Below, one piece after another: positions 16,768 through 25,617 of a stretch of DNA of 64,000 nucleotides (position 1 is the first letter of the stretch; each line of letters opens with the position of its first letter). The DNA comes from Pseudonocardia sp. DSM 110487. Its GTDB lineage: Bacteria > Actinomycetota > Actinomycetes > Mycobacteriales > Pseudonocardiaceae. The translations under genes and the position numbers were made by a program. Below the pieces are notes generated by a model that was not told where the DNA came from, ran no database searches, and worked only from the letters and a program-made list of their open reading frames with translations. The DNA lies in the NCBI RefSeq assembly GCF_019468565.1, contig NZ_CP080521.1, positions 8,928,001-8,992,000 on the forward strand, read 5' to 3'.

Positions 16768-17659
16768 GTCCCACGGCCTTGGCCAGCCGCGCGATCTCCC
16801 GCGGCCCCACCCGGCAGCAGCCACCGACGATCCGGGCGCCGTTGGCGACCCATCGGCGGGCTTCCTCCGCGCCGAAACAGGACGGGCCGGTCCACGCCCG
16901 CGCCGTGGCGTCCCAGCCCTCCCCGCTGTTCGGGTAGGCGATCACGGGCTTGCCGGTGATCTCGCGCGCCAGCGCGACGGCGGCCGGCACGTCCGCGGGT
17001 GCGCAGCAGTTGACCCCGACGGCGACGATCTCCGGGGTCCCCGCGGCCACGGCGAACGCGTCGGTGAGTGGCTGGCCGGCACGCGTGCGATCGCCGTCGA
17101 TGCTGTAGCTCAGCCACGCCGGCACCCCGAGCGCGGTGACGGCGTCGGCGAGCGCCTCGGCCTCGTCGGCGTCGGGCACGGTCTCGAGCGCGAGCAGGTC
17201 GGGGCCCGCCGACGCGAGCACCTCCATCCGCGGCCGGTGCCAGTCCCGCAGGGCGGCGACGGAGAGCCCGTACCGGCCTCGGTACTCCGACCCGTCGGCC
17301 AGCACGGCGCCGTACGGGCCCACCGATGCCGCGACCCATCGCCGGCCGCCTGCGGACGCGGCCGCGTCCCGTGCCAGCTCGACACTGCGGCGCAGCAGCC
17401 GCTCCGCGGCGGCCCTGTCGACGCCGCGGGCGGCGAGCCCGTCGAAGGAGGCCTGGTAGCTCGCGGTGATCGCGATGTCGGCACCCGCGCCGAAGAAGGC
17501 CAGGTGGATGGCCGCGATCTCCGCGGGCGCGTCCATCAGGAGCCGGGCCGACCACAGCGCGTCGGAGAGGTCGTGCCCGCGGGCCTCGAGCGCGGTGGCC
17601 ATGCCGCCGTCGGTGACGAGCACGGTGTCGTGCAGCGGCAGCCCCCGACCCGTCGGCAA
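16745..17659 (-). CDS. mmuM: Homocysteine S-methyltransferase
   Basis: 304 residues from a TTG at 17657-17659 that overlaps the TPR gene stop; a GTG 36 bp further in is an alternative. VLVTDGGMATALEARG opens the barrel. The zinc-binding cysteines are in VGVNCCAPADV and IVGGCCRVGP, as in MmuM/BHMT enzymes. It transfers a methyl group from S-methylmethionine (or similar) to homocysteine to form methionine. The C-terminus runs into a palindromic repeat. The upstream TPR gene is coupled, with no clear functional relation. Confidence 0.9.
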   Translation of the reverse strand: MPTGRGLPLHDTVLVTDGGMATALEARGHDLSDALWSARLLMDAPAEIAAIHLAFFGAGADIAITASYQASFDGLAARGVDRAAAERLLRRSVELARDAAASAGGRRWVAASVGPYGAVLADGSEYRGRYGLSVAALRDWHRPRMEVLASAGPDLLALETVPDADEAEALADAVTALGVPAWLSYSIDGDRTRAGQPLTDAFAVAAGTPEIVAVGVNCCAPADVPAAVALAREITGKPVIAYPNSGEGWDATARAWTGPSCFGAEEARRWVANGARIVGGCCRVGPREIARLAKAVGRSGTPRS

Positions 17660-17660
17660 C

Positions 17661-18497
17661 TCAGTACTCGTCGACCTCCACCCCGTCCACTTCCGCCAGC
17701 GCCTCGAGCGCTGCCTGGTCGCCCTCGTCGACCGCCATCTGCAGGTACGGGCGCGCCTCTTCGAACCTACCGTCGTCCAGCAGGAAGCGGCCGAACGCGA
17801 ACGCCCAGCCTGGCTCGGCGATCCGCCCGGCCTCCCGGAACTCCCGATCAGCGGCCGCCGGGTCACCGCTGGCAGCCAGGAACTGCCCGTACACGGTGTG
17901 GGCGCGTAGCGCGCCGAGCTCCCCCGCACGCCGGTACAGCGCGTCGGCGTCGGCGTAGCGGCCCTGCTGCGCGCGCACGTCGGCGAGCGCGAGGATGGTG
18001 TCGGGACGGCGCTCCGTCGCGTGCTGCTCAGCGGCCGCCGCGGCCGCTGCCAGGTCGCCCGCCTCGAGCTGCAGCTCCACCAGGTTGGCCGCGGCGAGCT
18101 GGTCGCCGGCGGCTGCCGCGTCGACGAGCAGGTGCACCGCTTCGACCAGCCGCCCCTCGTCGCGCAGCAGGATCGCCAGGTCGTTCGCGGCCGGCACGTC
18201 CCCCGACTCGACGGCGAGCCGCAGAGCGCTCTCGGCCCGCTCCCGCTCGCCGAGCTGCACCAGCGCGACGCCCAGCCGGCCGGCGAACCGCGCATCCCCC
18301 TGCTCGACGTGCGGCTCGAGCACGTCGACCGCCGACCGCCAGCTCCCGCTGTCGAAGTAGGCCCGCACGAGCAGGTCGAGCGCGGACGGCTCGCCGCCCG
18401 CGACGGCCTGGCGCAGCACCTCCGCGGCCTCTTCCGGGCGGCCGTCGGCCAGCAGCGCGGCTCCCCGTACCGCGAGATCCTCGGGCGACCGATCCAT
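17661..18497 (-). CDS. TPR/Sel1-like repeat protein
   Basis: 278 residues from the ATG at 18495-18497, preceded by GAGGGGGG; a GTG 36 bp upstream would lack a ribosome site. The whole protein is built of 30-40 residue helical pairs rich in Ala and Leu, for example AEVLRQAVAGGEPSALDLLV and ESALRLAVESGDVPAANDLA, which is the tetratricopeptide/Sel1 pattern. No signal peptide or catalytic motif is present, so it is a cytoplasmic protein-interaction scaffold. Its partner is unknown. Confidence 0.8.
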   Translation of the reverse strand: MDRSPEDLAVRGAALLADGRPEEAAEVLRQAVAGGEPSALDLLVRAYFDSGSWRSAVDVLEPHVEQGDARFAGRLGVALVQLGERERAESALRLAVESGDVPAANDLAILLRDEGRLVEAVHLLVDAAAAGDQLAAANLVELQLEAGDLAAAAAAAEQHATERRPDTILALADVRAQQGRYADADALYRRAGELGALRAHTVYGQFLAASGDPAAADREFREAGRIAEPGWAFAFGRFLLDDGRFEEARPYLQMAVDEGDQAALEALAEVDGVEVDEY

Positions 18498-18548
18498 CGA
18501 ACCCCCCTCGATCGGGTGGCGCGATGTTGTCACTACCCCCGAGGAATG

Positions 18549-19376
18549 TCACCGTCGGTATGGGGCGATCACCCTCCGATACGCCGAACGGCGGAGACCC
18601 TCTGGGACCATCCGGTAGCCACCGCGTACGACGAGGTTGCGGACGAACTGCCCGCGCGTGGTGAACCCGAGCTCGCGGAACCGGCGCTGGACGGCGATCT
18701 CCGCGCGCAGCAGCTCGAGCCCACCGCGACGGGCGTAGGCCCCCGCGCCGACGCGGTACTTCACGAGCGGTTCCGCGACGTTGGCCACCCGAGCGTCGGC
18801 GAGGATCAGCTTCGCCCAGAGCAGGTAGTCCTCCATCTTCGCGAAGTCGGTGTAGCCGCCCACGCCGGTGACGAGGGGCCGCCGGTACACGACCGTCGGA
18901 TGGTTGAACGGGGTCGCGAACCGGGCCCTGCGCCGGATCTCGGCCGGATCGGTCGGCACGGCCCTCGTCGCGACGATCTCGTCCGCGTCGTCGGCGAACT
19001 CGACCAGGCCGGAGCCCACGATGTCCACGCCGGACTCGATGATCGGCATCTGGACGGCGAACCGATGCGGGAGGGAGATGTCGTCGGCGTCCATGCGGGC
19101 CACCACGTCGTGGTGGCAGGCCGCGAGCCCGGCGTCGAGCGCCGGACCGAGACCGGCGTTGCGCTCCAGCTCCACGACGTCGACCGGGACCGGGCTGTCC
19201 TTCGCGAGCTCCGCGATCGTCTCGGCGAGCGGCTCGGGCACCGGCCCGTCACGCACGATGACGACCTGGTCGGGACGGCGGGTCTGCGCATCCACGGAGG
19301 ACCGGAACGCCTCGGTGAGGAAGTCTGGCCGGTCACCCGCCCAGACGGGCAGCAGAAGCGACAGCTGCTCCGACAA
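18549..19376 (-). CDS. Family 2 glycosyltransferase
   Basis: 275 residues from a TTG at 19374-19376 with GGAGGGAG upstream; no ATG or GTG fits between this and the first conserved segment. GT-A fold: LSLLLPVWAGDRPDFLTEAF, VVIVRDGPVPEPL, NAGLGPALDAGL, and the DxD-like metal site ARMDADDIS near residue 98. It takes the place that wbbL1 (rhamnosyltransferase) occupies next to the LCP gene in M. tuberculosis but is a different subfamily. It likely adds a sugar to a cell-wall polysaccharide or lipid-linked precursor. Donor and acceptor unknown. Confidence 0.85.
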   Translation of the reverse strand: MSEQLSLLLPVWAGDRPDFLTEAFRSSVDAQTRRPDQVVIVRDGPVPEPLAETIAELAKDSPVPVDVVELERNAGLGPALDAGLAACHHDVVARMDADDISLPHRFAVQMPIIESGVDIVGSGLVEFADDADEIVATRAVPTDPAEIRRRARFATPFNHPTVVYRRPLVTGVGGYTDFAKMEDYLLWAKLILADARVANVAEPLVKYRVGAGAYARRGGLELLRAEIAVQRRFRELGFTTRGQFVRNLVVRGGYRMVPEGLRRSAYRRVIAPYRR

Positions 19377-19538
19377 CGAGAGCTCCCTCCGCTCCGGCCA
19401 CGTCCACCGGAGTAACGGTGCGTAACTGGCAGATCCGCGACGGCGGTCACCCGCGACACGCCCCACGGCGTCCTGGACGAGCGCGCCCCGTGTTGCACCC
19501 TAGGAGACAGGGAGATCGCGACGAGCGGAGGTGCACCG

Positions 19539-21131
19539 ATGGATGGACGGAGCACCACGTACACCCGGCCGGTCAGCTGGGACCGCGCGCCCTCCGTTCC
19601 GCAACGGCGCAGGCCGCCCGACGCCCCTCCCCCGGGCAACAGGACGCGTCCGCCGCGCGCCGCGCCGCACGAGCCCGGCTTCCGCAAGCGCCTGCGCACC
19701 GCGTTGGTGGTGACGTCGGCGCTTGTAATGGCGCTCACCGGCACGGCATGGGGCCTGTACCGCGACGTGACGGCCAGGATCACCACCACCGACGTCATCG
19801 CGGGCGGCGGGGACGGCGGCCACCTCAACATCCTGCTCGTCGGCGTGGACAGCCGCACCGACGCGCACGGCAGGCCGCTGCCGCCCGAGGTGCAGCGGAT
19901 GCTCTCGAGCGGTCCCGACACGGGCGTGCTGAACTCCGACACGATCATCCTGCTGCACGTCCCAGAGGGCGGCGGGGCCGCCACCGCGTTCTCCATCCCC
20001 CGCGACGCCTACGTGAACATCCCCGGCTACCGCCGCGACAAGATCAACGCCGCATACCCCGCGACCAAGGCGCTCGCGGCCGAGCGGCTGGTCTCCGAGG
20101 GGGTGAAGGAACCGGAGCAGGTCGAGGCCGAGTCCGCCAAGGAGGGCCGCAGCACCCTGATCCGCACCGTCGAGGACCTGACGGGGCAGACCATCGACCA
20201 CTACGCCGAGGTCAACCTCCTCGGGTTCTACAACCTCACCACCGCGATCGGCGGCGTGGACGTCTGCCTGCGCAAGCCCGTCGACGACCCCCTTTCCGGC
20301 GCCCACTTCCCGGCCGGCCCGCAGACGATCTCCGGGACGGACGCGCTCGCGTTCGTCCGCCAGCGCCACGGTCTGCCCGACGGCGACCTGTCCCGCATCC
20401 GCCGCCAGCAGGTGTTCCTCGCCGCGGTCGCCGACAAGATCCTCGCCGGCGGCACCTTCTCCGACCCGACCCGGCTCATGGCGCTCACCGGCGTTGCGGA
20501 GCAGTCGCTCGTCATCGACGAGCATTGGAACCTGCTCGGGTTCGCCCAGCAGGCCGCCGACCTCGCGGCCGGGAACCTGCAGTTCGTCACGATCCCCACC
20601 AACGGCCGCGACTCCAACGCACGCGGCGACGTCGTGCTCGTCGACCCTCGGACCGTCGAGGAGTTCATCGAGCAGCGGATCGGCGAGCAGGCCGCGGCCG
20701 CGGAAGCCGCCGCACAGGCCGCGGACGCGCAGGCCGCGGTGCCACCCCCGCCTGCCGACCTCATCGCATCGCGCTACGTCGTGGACGTGCGCAACGGCTC
20801 CGAGCTGGGCGGGATGGCCGCCTCGGTGGCCGACCACCTGCGCGGCCTCGGCTTCGGGCGGGGGATCGTGGACAACACCGAGGCCACCGACACCTCCGTG
20901 GTGCGCTACACCGGCGCCGACGCCGACGCCGCACGGGCGGTGGCCCAGCAGCTCGGCGACATCGGCACCGAGAGCGACGGATCAGTGGCCAGAGGGCACC
21001 TGAACGTGGTGCTCGGCGCCGACTTCGATCCCGCGGTCGTGCCGGAGAAGGAAGCGTCGGCCCCCACCACGAAGGCCGAACCGGAGCCGACCGAGCCGAT
21101 CACGGCCTCGGGTGTGCCCTGCATCGACTGA
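19539..21131 (+). CDS. LCP (LytR-CpsA-Psr) family cell-wall glycopolymer ligase
   Basis: 530 residues. Cytoplasmic N-terminus of about 55 residues, one membrane helix (about 56-75), then the LCP domain: NILLVGVDSRTD, LNSDTIILLHVP, FSIPRDAYVNIPGY, DKINAAYP and FVRQRHGLPDGDLSRIRRQQ. A LytR_C domain follows (YVVDVRNGSELGGMA, about 410-500). LCP enzymes attach lipid-linked glycopolymers to peptidoglycan, in mycolata arabinogalactan. It corresponds in position to Rv3267 (CpsA1). The divergent glycosyltransferase gene fits a wall-assembly locus. Confidence 0.93.
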   Translation: MDGRSTTYTRPVSWDRAPSVPQRRRPPDAPPPGNRTRPPRAAPHEPGFRKRLRTALVVTSALVMALTGTAWGLYRDVTARITTTDVIAGGGDGGHLNILLVGVDSRTDAHGRPLPPEVQRMLSSGPDTGVLNSDTIILLHVPEGGGAATAFSIPRDAYVNIPGYRRDKINAAYPATKALAAERLVSEGVKEPEQVEAESAKEGRSTLIRTVEDLTGQTIDHYAEVNLLGFYNLTTAIGGVDVCLRKPVDDPLSGAHFPAGPQTISGTDALAFVRQRHGLPDGDLSRIRRQQVFLAAVADKILAGGTFSDPTRLMALTGVAEQSLVIDEHWNLLGFAQQAADLAAGNLQFVTIPTNGRDSNARGDVVLVDPRTVEEFIEQRIGEQAAAAEAAAQAADAQAAVPPPPADLIASRYVVDVRNGSELGGMAASVADHLRGLGFGRGIVDNTEATDTSVVRYTGADADAARAVAQQLGDIGTESDGSVARGHLNVVLGADFDPAVVPEKEASAPTTKAEPEPTEPITASGVPCID

Positions 21132-21152
21132 GCATCGCCATAGGGTGATGGC

Positions 21153-21875
21153 GTGACGCTCACCGCCGCTCTGCTCGGTCCGCTGCGCACCGGCTCCGCC
21201 GCCGCGCGCCCGCTGATCACGTTCTACGACGACGCCACCGGCGAGCGCGTGGAGCTGTCGGGCACCACCACGGCGAACTGGGCCGCGAAGGCGGCCAACC
21301 TGCTGCGCGAGGAGTGCGACGTCGAGCCCGGCACGCGGGTCGCACTGCTGCTGCCCGCCCATTGGCAGACGGCCGCCGTGCTGCTCGCGGCCTGGTGGTG
21401 CGGGGCCGAGGTCGTCAGCGAGCCCGGCGACGCCGAATGGGTGCTGTGTGACGCCGACCGCGTCGACATCGCGCTGGCGTCCGCCCCGAGCGGCGGCGTG
21501 GTGGCGCTGTCGCTCGACGCCTTCGGCAAGGGCATCTCCGGCCTGCCACCGGGCGTGGTCGACTTCGCCACCGAGGTCCGGCTGCAGGGCGACGACTTCG
21601 TGCCGTGGGAGCAGGTTCCCGCCAGCGCCCCCGCACTCGACGGCGCGACGGTCAGCGAGGTCATGGCCGGCGCCAGTACCCGCGCGGCCGAGCTGGGCCT
21701 TTCGCGCACCGACCGCGTGCTCTCCACCCTGGACTGGAACACGGCCACCGGACTGCGGGACGGCTTGCTCGCAGTGCTGGCCGTGGAGGCGTCGCTGGTG
21801 CAGGTCCGCAACCCGGACGAGGCGGCGCTTGCGCGCCGCGCCACCGCGGAGCGGACCACGGTCCGGCTCGGCTAG
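21153..21875 (+). CDS. TIGR03089-family protein
   Basis: 240 residues, GTG start 21 bp after the LCP stop, so probably the same operon. It resembles the actinobacterial TIGR03089 family, distantly related to the N-terminal part of AMP-binding enzymes: PLITFYDDATGERVELSG, then TRVALLLPAHWQTAAVLLA. The adenylation loop and C-terminal domain of true acyl-CoA synthetases are absent, so it is not expected to form acyl-adenylates. The same gene follows cpsA1 in M. tuberculosis (Rv3268). Function unknown; the link to wall assembly is inferred from context. Confidence 0.82.
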   Translation: MTLTAALLGPLRTGSAAARPLITFYDDATGERVELSGTTTANWAAKAANLLREECDVEPGTRVALLLPAHWQTAAVLLAAWWCGAEVVSEPGDAEWVLCDADRVDIALASAPSGGVVALSLDAFGKGISGLPPGVVDFATEVRLQGDDFVPWEQVPASAPALDGATVSEVMAGASTRAAELGLSRTDRVLSTLDWNTATGLRDGLLAVLAVEASLVQVRNPDEAALARRATAERTTVRLG

Positions 21876-22178
21876 TGCGGTGACCACCAACGTTCACCGG
21901 TTCCTGACGCGAGCCCGGCCCGCAGGTCAGCGCGGCGATCAAGGGCTAATGGTCGTCATCGGAGATCATCTAGCGACCATTTCGCCTTGATCGCCGGATT
22001 GTCCCCGGAATGGCGGCTCGATCAGCAGTTCGGCGCGTTCCCGGGTCGCTTTCGCCCTTTTCCGCCCGCGGCGCCACCGGAGGCCCCCACAACCACCCCG
22101 CCCGACCAGACCCGGCGAGCGAATGCGGTCACCGCACCGGCCGGCTCTATCGGGCATTGCGGGAGGCGTGGAGCCGCG
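21876..22178. other. Intergenic region with one strong hairpin
   Basis: 303 bp between convergent genes. The only clear content is the two-part inverted repeat at 21933-21996. The rest (21997-22178) is ordinary sequence without a supported gene. Confidence 0.6.
21933..21996. terminator. Bipartite inverted repeat, bidirectional terminator
   Basis: CGGCGATCAAGG (21933-21944) pairs with CCTTGATCGCCG (21985-21996). After a 4/4 internal loop ATGGTCG (21949-21955) pairs with CGACCAT (21974-21980), leaving an 18-nt apical loop. All 19 pairs are perfect. It lies between genes ending at 21875 and 22179. Confidence 0.75.
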
Positions 22179-23228
22179 TCATCCCGCGAACGCCAGCCGC
22201 CGCGGGAGCGCGAAGAGCCACGAGGCGCTCGCCGCCACGAGCACGCGGTGCGTCAGGAGCGACAGCACGGTGCACAGAACTGCGATCGCAACGGGAAGCG
22301 CGTACCCCGCCACGGGCGGGACACCGAGGTGCAGCAACCCGACCATGACCACGGCGATCCAGAAGATGTGGATCAGGTAGACCGGCAGCGTCTGCGCGCC
22401 GAGTGCGACGAGCGGACGACCCACCCGGTACCGGGAGACCCACGCGGCGAACAGCACTCCGAACGTGACGGCGAGGATGTTGAGCCCGAGCGCGACGCCC
22501 GGGATCCAACGGATGCCGAGCACGACGGCGGTGGCCGCGCAGCCGACGCACACCGCGGCCACAACGGCCACCCGCAACGCCGTGGCGGCCCGTGCCACGC
22601 CTTCGACGAGCGTTCGGGCGTGCCAGCCGAGCAGGAAGAAGAACAGGTGGCGGGCCATGCGCGTCCACACCTCGGCCTCGAACTGCAGGATCTCCGCCCC
22701 GACGAACGCGGACAGCAGGCCGGCCGCCCCCAGCTGGAACCACACCGGGAGGCCCTTGATCAGCTTCGCGATCACGGCGAACAGGGCGAGCGCGTAGATG
22801 AACCACACACCGGAGCCGGGGATCAACGGTGCCATGGCCAACGAGACAGGGTCCGTGTCGTCGACGTACGGATCGACAGCCGCTACGGCGGGGATGTGGA
22901 AGAAGGCGAAGCGGAGCAGGGTCCACACCGCGAAGAGGTAGACGAAGAACGCGACCCGCTTATGTAGCAACGTCCGCCACGGCGCCGCGAGCGGTCCCGC
23001 GACGAAGAGCCCGGAGACGAGGAAGAACAGCGGCATGCGCATCGACGCGAGCGCGGTGTTGGCGGCCACGACGGCGGGCGGCGCCAACCCCGACGTGTAC
23101 AGGAACGACACGGCGTGGTGGGCCACCACGAGCAGGATCGACAGGCCCTTGGCCGCGTCGACCCATGCCAACCGTGCCGAGTCGTGCATCGGGAGCAAGG
23201 ACAGTGGGGAGCTGTGTTGCGCCGACAT
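22179..23228 (-). CDS. Acyltransferase-3 family membrane protein
   Basis: 349 residues from an ATG at 23226-23228; a GTG 48 bp upstream is also possible. RLAWVDAAKGLSILLVVAHH near the N-terminus is the catalytic-histidine segment of the acyltransferase-3 (OafA/fucose 4-O-acetylase) family. RMPLFFLVSGLF forms the second conserved motif, and about ten helices follow. These enzymes transfer acetyl or other acyl groups to surface sugars or lipids. The acceptor is unknown. It is monocistronic, between the convergent terminator at 21.9 kb and the TetR gene. Confidence 0.88.
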   Translation of the reverse strand: MSAQHSSPLSLLPMHDSARLAWVDAAKGLSILLVVAHHAVSFLYTSGLAPPAVVAANTALASMRMPLFFLVSGLFVAGPLAAPWRTLLHKRVAFFVYLFAVWTLLRFAFFHIPAVAAVDPYVDDTDPVSLAMAPLIPGSGVWFIYALALFAVIAKLIKGLPVWFQLGAAGLLSAFVGAEILQFEAEVWTRMARHLFFFLLGWHARTLVEGVARAATALRVAVVAAVCVGCAATAVVLGIRWIPGVALGLNILAVTFGVLFAAWVSRYRVGRPLVALGAQTLPVYLIHIFWIAVVMVGLLHLGVPPVAGYALPVAIAVLCTVLSLLTHRVLVAASASWLFALPRRLAFAG

Positions 23229-23292
23229 CGGTGGCGGAGGATTCCATCCTTCGGCGGATTGCACAACCGGTGACACTGCGATTACGCCTTGA

Positions 23293-23862
23293 TCAACCCG
23301 ACCGGGCGAAGTACCCGCGCACCATCTCGACCAGCGCGTCGACGTCGGCGTCGACCATCGGCTCGCCGGTCATCCCCATGCGGTGGAGCAGGATCCCGAC
23401 GACGGCGTCGATCAAGAACAGGACCCGGTTCTCCGGCTCGCCCAGCGCATCCTGGAGCGCGCGCCGGTACGGGTCCTGCAACCGCGTGGACAGGATCTCG
23501 CGCAGGGCCGGGTCGCTGACGGCGTCACTGAACACGCCCGCGAACGCCGCACCCACCCCCGGCTCGCCGATCTTCGCCGCCGCCCAGCGGATGGCCGAAG
23601 AGATGATCTCGGCCTTGCCGACCCCTTCCAGCGGCGCCGGACCGAACGCGTCGACGAGGCAGTCCGCGATCAACGCACCCTTCGACGGCCATCGGCGGTA
23701 GACCGTCGTCTTCGCGACGCCCGCCGCAGCGGCGATGCGGTCGACGGTGGCGTGCGCGTAGCCGAGCTCGTGGACCGTGCGGAGAGTCGCGGCGAAGACC
23801 ACGGCGTCGAGGCTCTCGCGCGGGCGACCGGGTGGTCGGGCGGGTGTCGTCGCTCGGGGCAT
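23293..23862 (-). CDS. TetR-family regulator of the adjacent esterase
   Basis: 189 residues from the ATG at 23860-23862 (a GTG two codons upstream is possible). Helix-turn-helix at about residues 37-58 (VDRIAAAAGVAKTTVYRRW), C-terminal TetR_C-like domain. Divergent from the esterase gene with a 71 bp spacer holding a perfect palindrome TCGCTAC-5-GTAGCGA, so it most likely represses both genes and is relieved by an ester or its hydrolysis product. Confidence 0.92.
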   Translation of the reverse strand: MPRATTPARPPGRPRESLDAVVFAATLRTVHELGYAHATVDRIAAAAGVAKTTVYRRWPSKGALIADCLVDAFGPAPLEGVGKAEIISSAIRWAAAKIGEPGVGAAFAGVFSDAVSDPALREILSTRLQDPYRRALQDALGEPENRVLFLIDAVVGILLHRMGMTGEPMVDADVDALVEMVRGYFARSG

Positions 23863-23896
23863 GGCCACACGATAGCCACTTACGCTACTCTCAGTA

Positions 23897-23915
23897 TCGC
23901 TACTAGAGGTAGCGA
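23897..23915. promoter_or_regulatory. TetR operator between tetR and esterase genes
   Basis: TCGCTAC-TAGAG-GTAGCGA is a perfect 7-bp inverted repeat, 18 bp before the esterase start. A related half TACGCTAC occurs just upstream at 23881-23888, so a second weaker site may exist. Confidence 0.7.
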
Positions 23916-23933
23916 AACCCTCGAGGAGGAGAC

Positions 23934-24911
23934 ATGGTCGACGTCACCACCGCCACGGAACGGCCACCGCTGGGCTTCCGGCTGCTGCAGGCGCTGCGCC
24001 GAGAGCCGGACTGGTCGGCGATGCCGGCTGAGGAGCTGCTCGCCTTCCGCGAGGCGGAGAACCGCAAGCGGGCCTCCCGGCTGCTACGGGTGATCACCGG
24101 GCTCCCAGCCCGCGGCGCGGCCATCCGCTGGCAGGAGGTGACACTCCCCGACCGCAGGCTCCGGGTCCGGGTGCACCGGCCGCCGGCCGGCGGCCGCCAA
24201 CTGCCGCTCGTGCTCCACGTGCACGGCGGCGCGTTCGTGGGCACGGCAGCGCAGAGCGACTGGATCAACAGCCACCTCGCCGCGCAGCTGCCCGCCCTCG
24301 TCGTCTCGGTCGAGCACCGGCTCCTCGACGCGCAGACCCCGCTCGCCGCGGCCGTCGACGACGGCTGGGACGTGCTCCGGCACGTGCTGCAGCACGGCGC
24401 CGAGTGGGGCATCGACCCGGCGCGGACGGCCGTGTTCGGCGAGAGCTGCGGCGCGTTGATCAGCGCCTTGGCAGCGATTCGAGCCAGGGATGCCGACCTG
24501 CACCTCCAGGCGCAGGTGCTGGTCAACCCGGCCGTCGATGCGACCGACACGATGCTCGATTACGCCTCGGTCGCCGAGTACGCCCGCACCCCGACCCTCG
24601 CCGTGCCGCAGCTGCAACTGTTCCAGCGGCTCGCCGTTCCGCCGGGCACGGATCCTCGAGCGATCTCGCCGCTCCATGCCGACAACCTGAACGGGCTGCC
24701 CCCCGCGCTCGTCGTGGTGCCGACCGTCGACGCCTTGGCCGACCACGGCCGCCGCTACGCCGAGCGGCTCCTTGAGTCCGGGACTCCCACGCGGCTCACC
24801 GAGCACCGCGGGGCACCACACGGGTTCCTCAGCCTGCCGGGCGTGGTCCCGCAGGCGAAGGCGGCGCGGGCGGAGATCGTCGAATTCCTCCGGGGCCACC
24901 TGGTTGCCTGA
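23934..24911 (+). CDS. Alpha/beta hydrolase, hormone-sensitive lipase family
   Basis: 325 residues, ATG preceded by GAGGAGGAG. The oxyanion motif HVHGGAFVG lies near residue 96, the nucleophile GESCGALIS near residue 169 (Ser of GxSxG), the acid in VPTVDALADHG and the histidine in HRGAPHGFL near residue 302. This is a complete HSL-type triad, so it is a carboxylesterase or lipase on short or medium chain esters. No signal peptide, so it acts in the cytoplasm. The divergent TetR gene and operator point to substrate-responsive control. Confidence 0.93.
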   Translation: MVDVTTATERPPLGFRLLQALRREPDWSAMPAEELLAFREAENRKRASRLLRVITGLPARGAAIRWQEVTLPDRRLRVRVHRPPAGGRQLPLVLHVHGGAFVGTAAQSDWINSHLAAQLPALVVSVEHRLLDAQTPLAAAVDDGWDVLRHVLQHGAEWGIDPARTAVFGESCGALISALAAIRARDADLHLQAQVLVNPAVDATDTMLDYASVAEYARTPTLAVPQLQLFQRLAVPPGTDPRAISPLHADNLNGLPPALVVVPTVDALADHGRRYAERLLESGTPTRLTEHRGAPHGFLSLPGVVPQAKAARAEIVEFLRGHLVA

Positions 24912-25008
24912 CGAGGCAGGCATGATCGCCGGAAGTGGCGCCGGCGTGTCAGAAATGTCGCACGGACACCATTGTCGGCGACGTACGGTGGGCGGGTAGC
25001 GTCCGACC

Positions 25009-25617
25009 GTGCCCAATGCGGTGATCGTGGATTACGAATCGAGCTGGCCCGAACGTGCACAGCAAGTCCTCGCCGAGGTGCAGACAGCACTCGCCCCTCT
25101 CTCCGATTCCGCTCGCTTCACCTACGAGCACATCGGGTCGACAGCCGTACCAGGGCTAGCCGCGAAGCCGATCATCGACCTGCAAGTGCGAATGCCTTCT
25201 CTGCCATCGCTGGACCAGCTCGCGGGGCTGTTGGCTCCCACCGGATTCGTTTCTGCGCAGGGAGCTCGGCCTGACTCCCCCGGCGTCTATCGAGATACGC
25301 CACGCCCGGCTGACCCGACCGATCCGACCCTGTACGAGAAGCGCCTCTTCCACGACCCCGCACGTGCGGCCATCCTGCACATCCGCCGTGCGGACTCGCC
25401 CTTTGCGCAGTTCGTCGTAGTCTTCCGCGACTGGCTCCGCAGCAACCCGGTACAGGCGGGCATCTACGAAGAGGCTAAACGCCGCCTGGCCACACAACAC
25501 GCCAGCGACCGTGACTACGACGACTACACGCGATCCAAGTCTGCGTTCTTCGACGAGACGAATGACGAAATGCGATCCTGGGCGCGGAGGCAGTCGTCCC
25601 GGCCGCACCTCACCTGA
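25009..25617 (+). CDS. GrpB-family nucleotidyltransferase-like protein
   Basis: 202 residues, GTG start. VDYESSWPERAQQVLAEV and FTYEHIGSTAVPGLAAKPII are the GrpB/UPF0157 signatures, and the GST...DLQV pattern resembles nucleotidyltransferase folds. Some family members are fused to CoaE, but no activity is proven for free GrpB. Codon use contains more A/T-ending codons (for example CTA, CAA, CCT, TCT) than the neighbours, a possible sign of recent acquisition. The 3' end overlaps the convergent acyl-CoA dehydrogenase gene by 8 bp. Confidence 0.88.
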   Translation: MPNAVIVDYESSWPERAQQVLAEVQTALAPLSDSARFTYEHIGSTAVPGLAAKPIIDLQVRMPSLPSLDQLAGLLAPTGFVSAQGARPDSPGVYRDTPRPADPTDPTLYEKRLFHDPARAAILHIRRADSPFAQFVVVFRDWLRSNPVQAGIYEEAKRRLATQHASDRDYDDYTRSKSAFFDETNDEMRSWARRQSSRPHLT

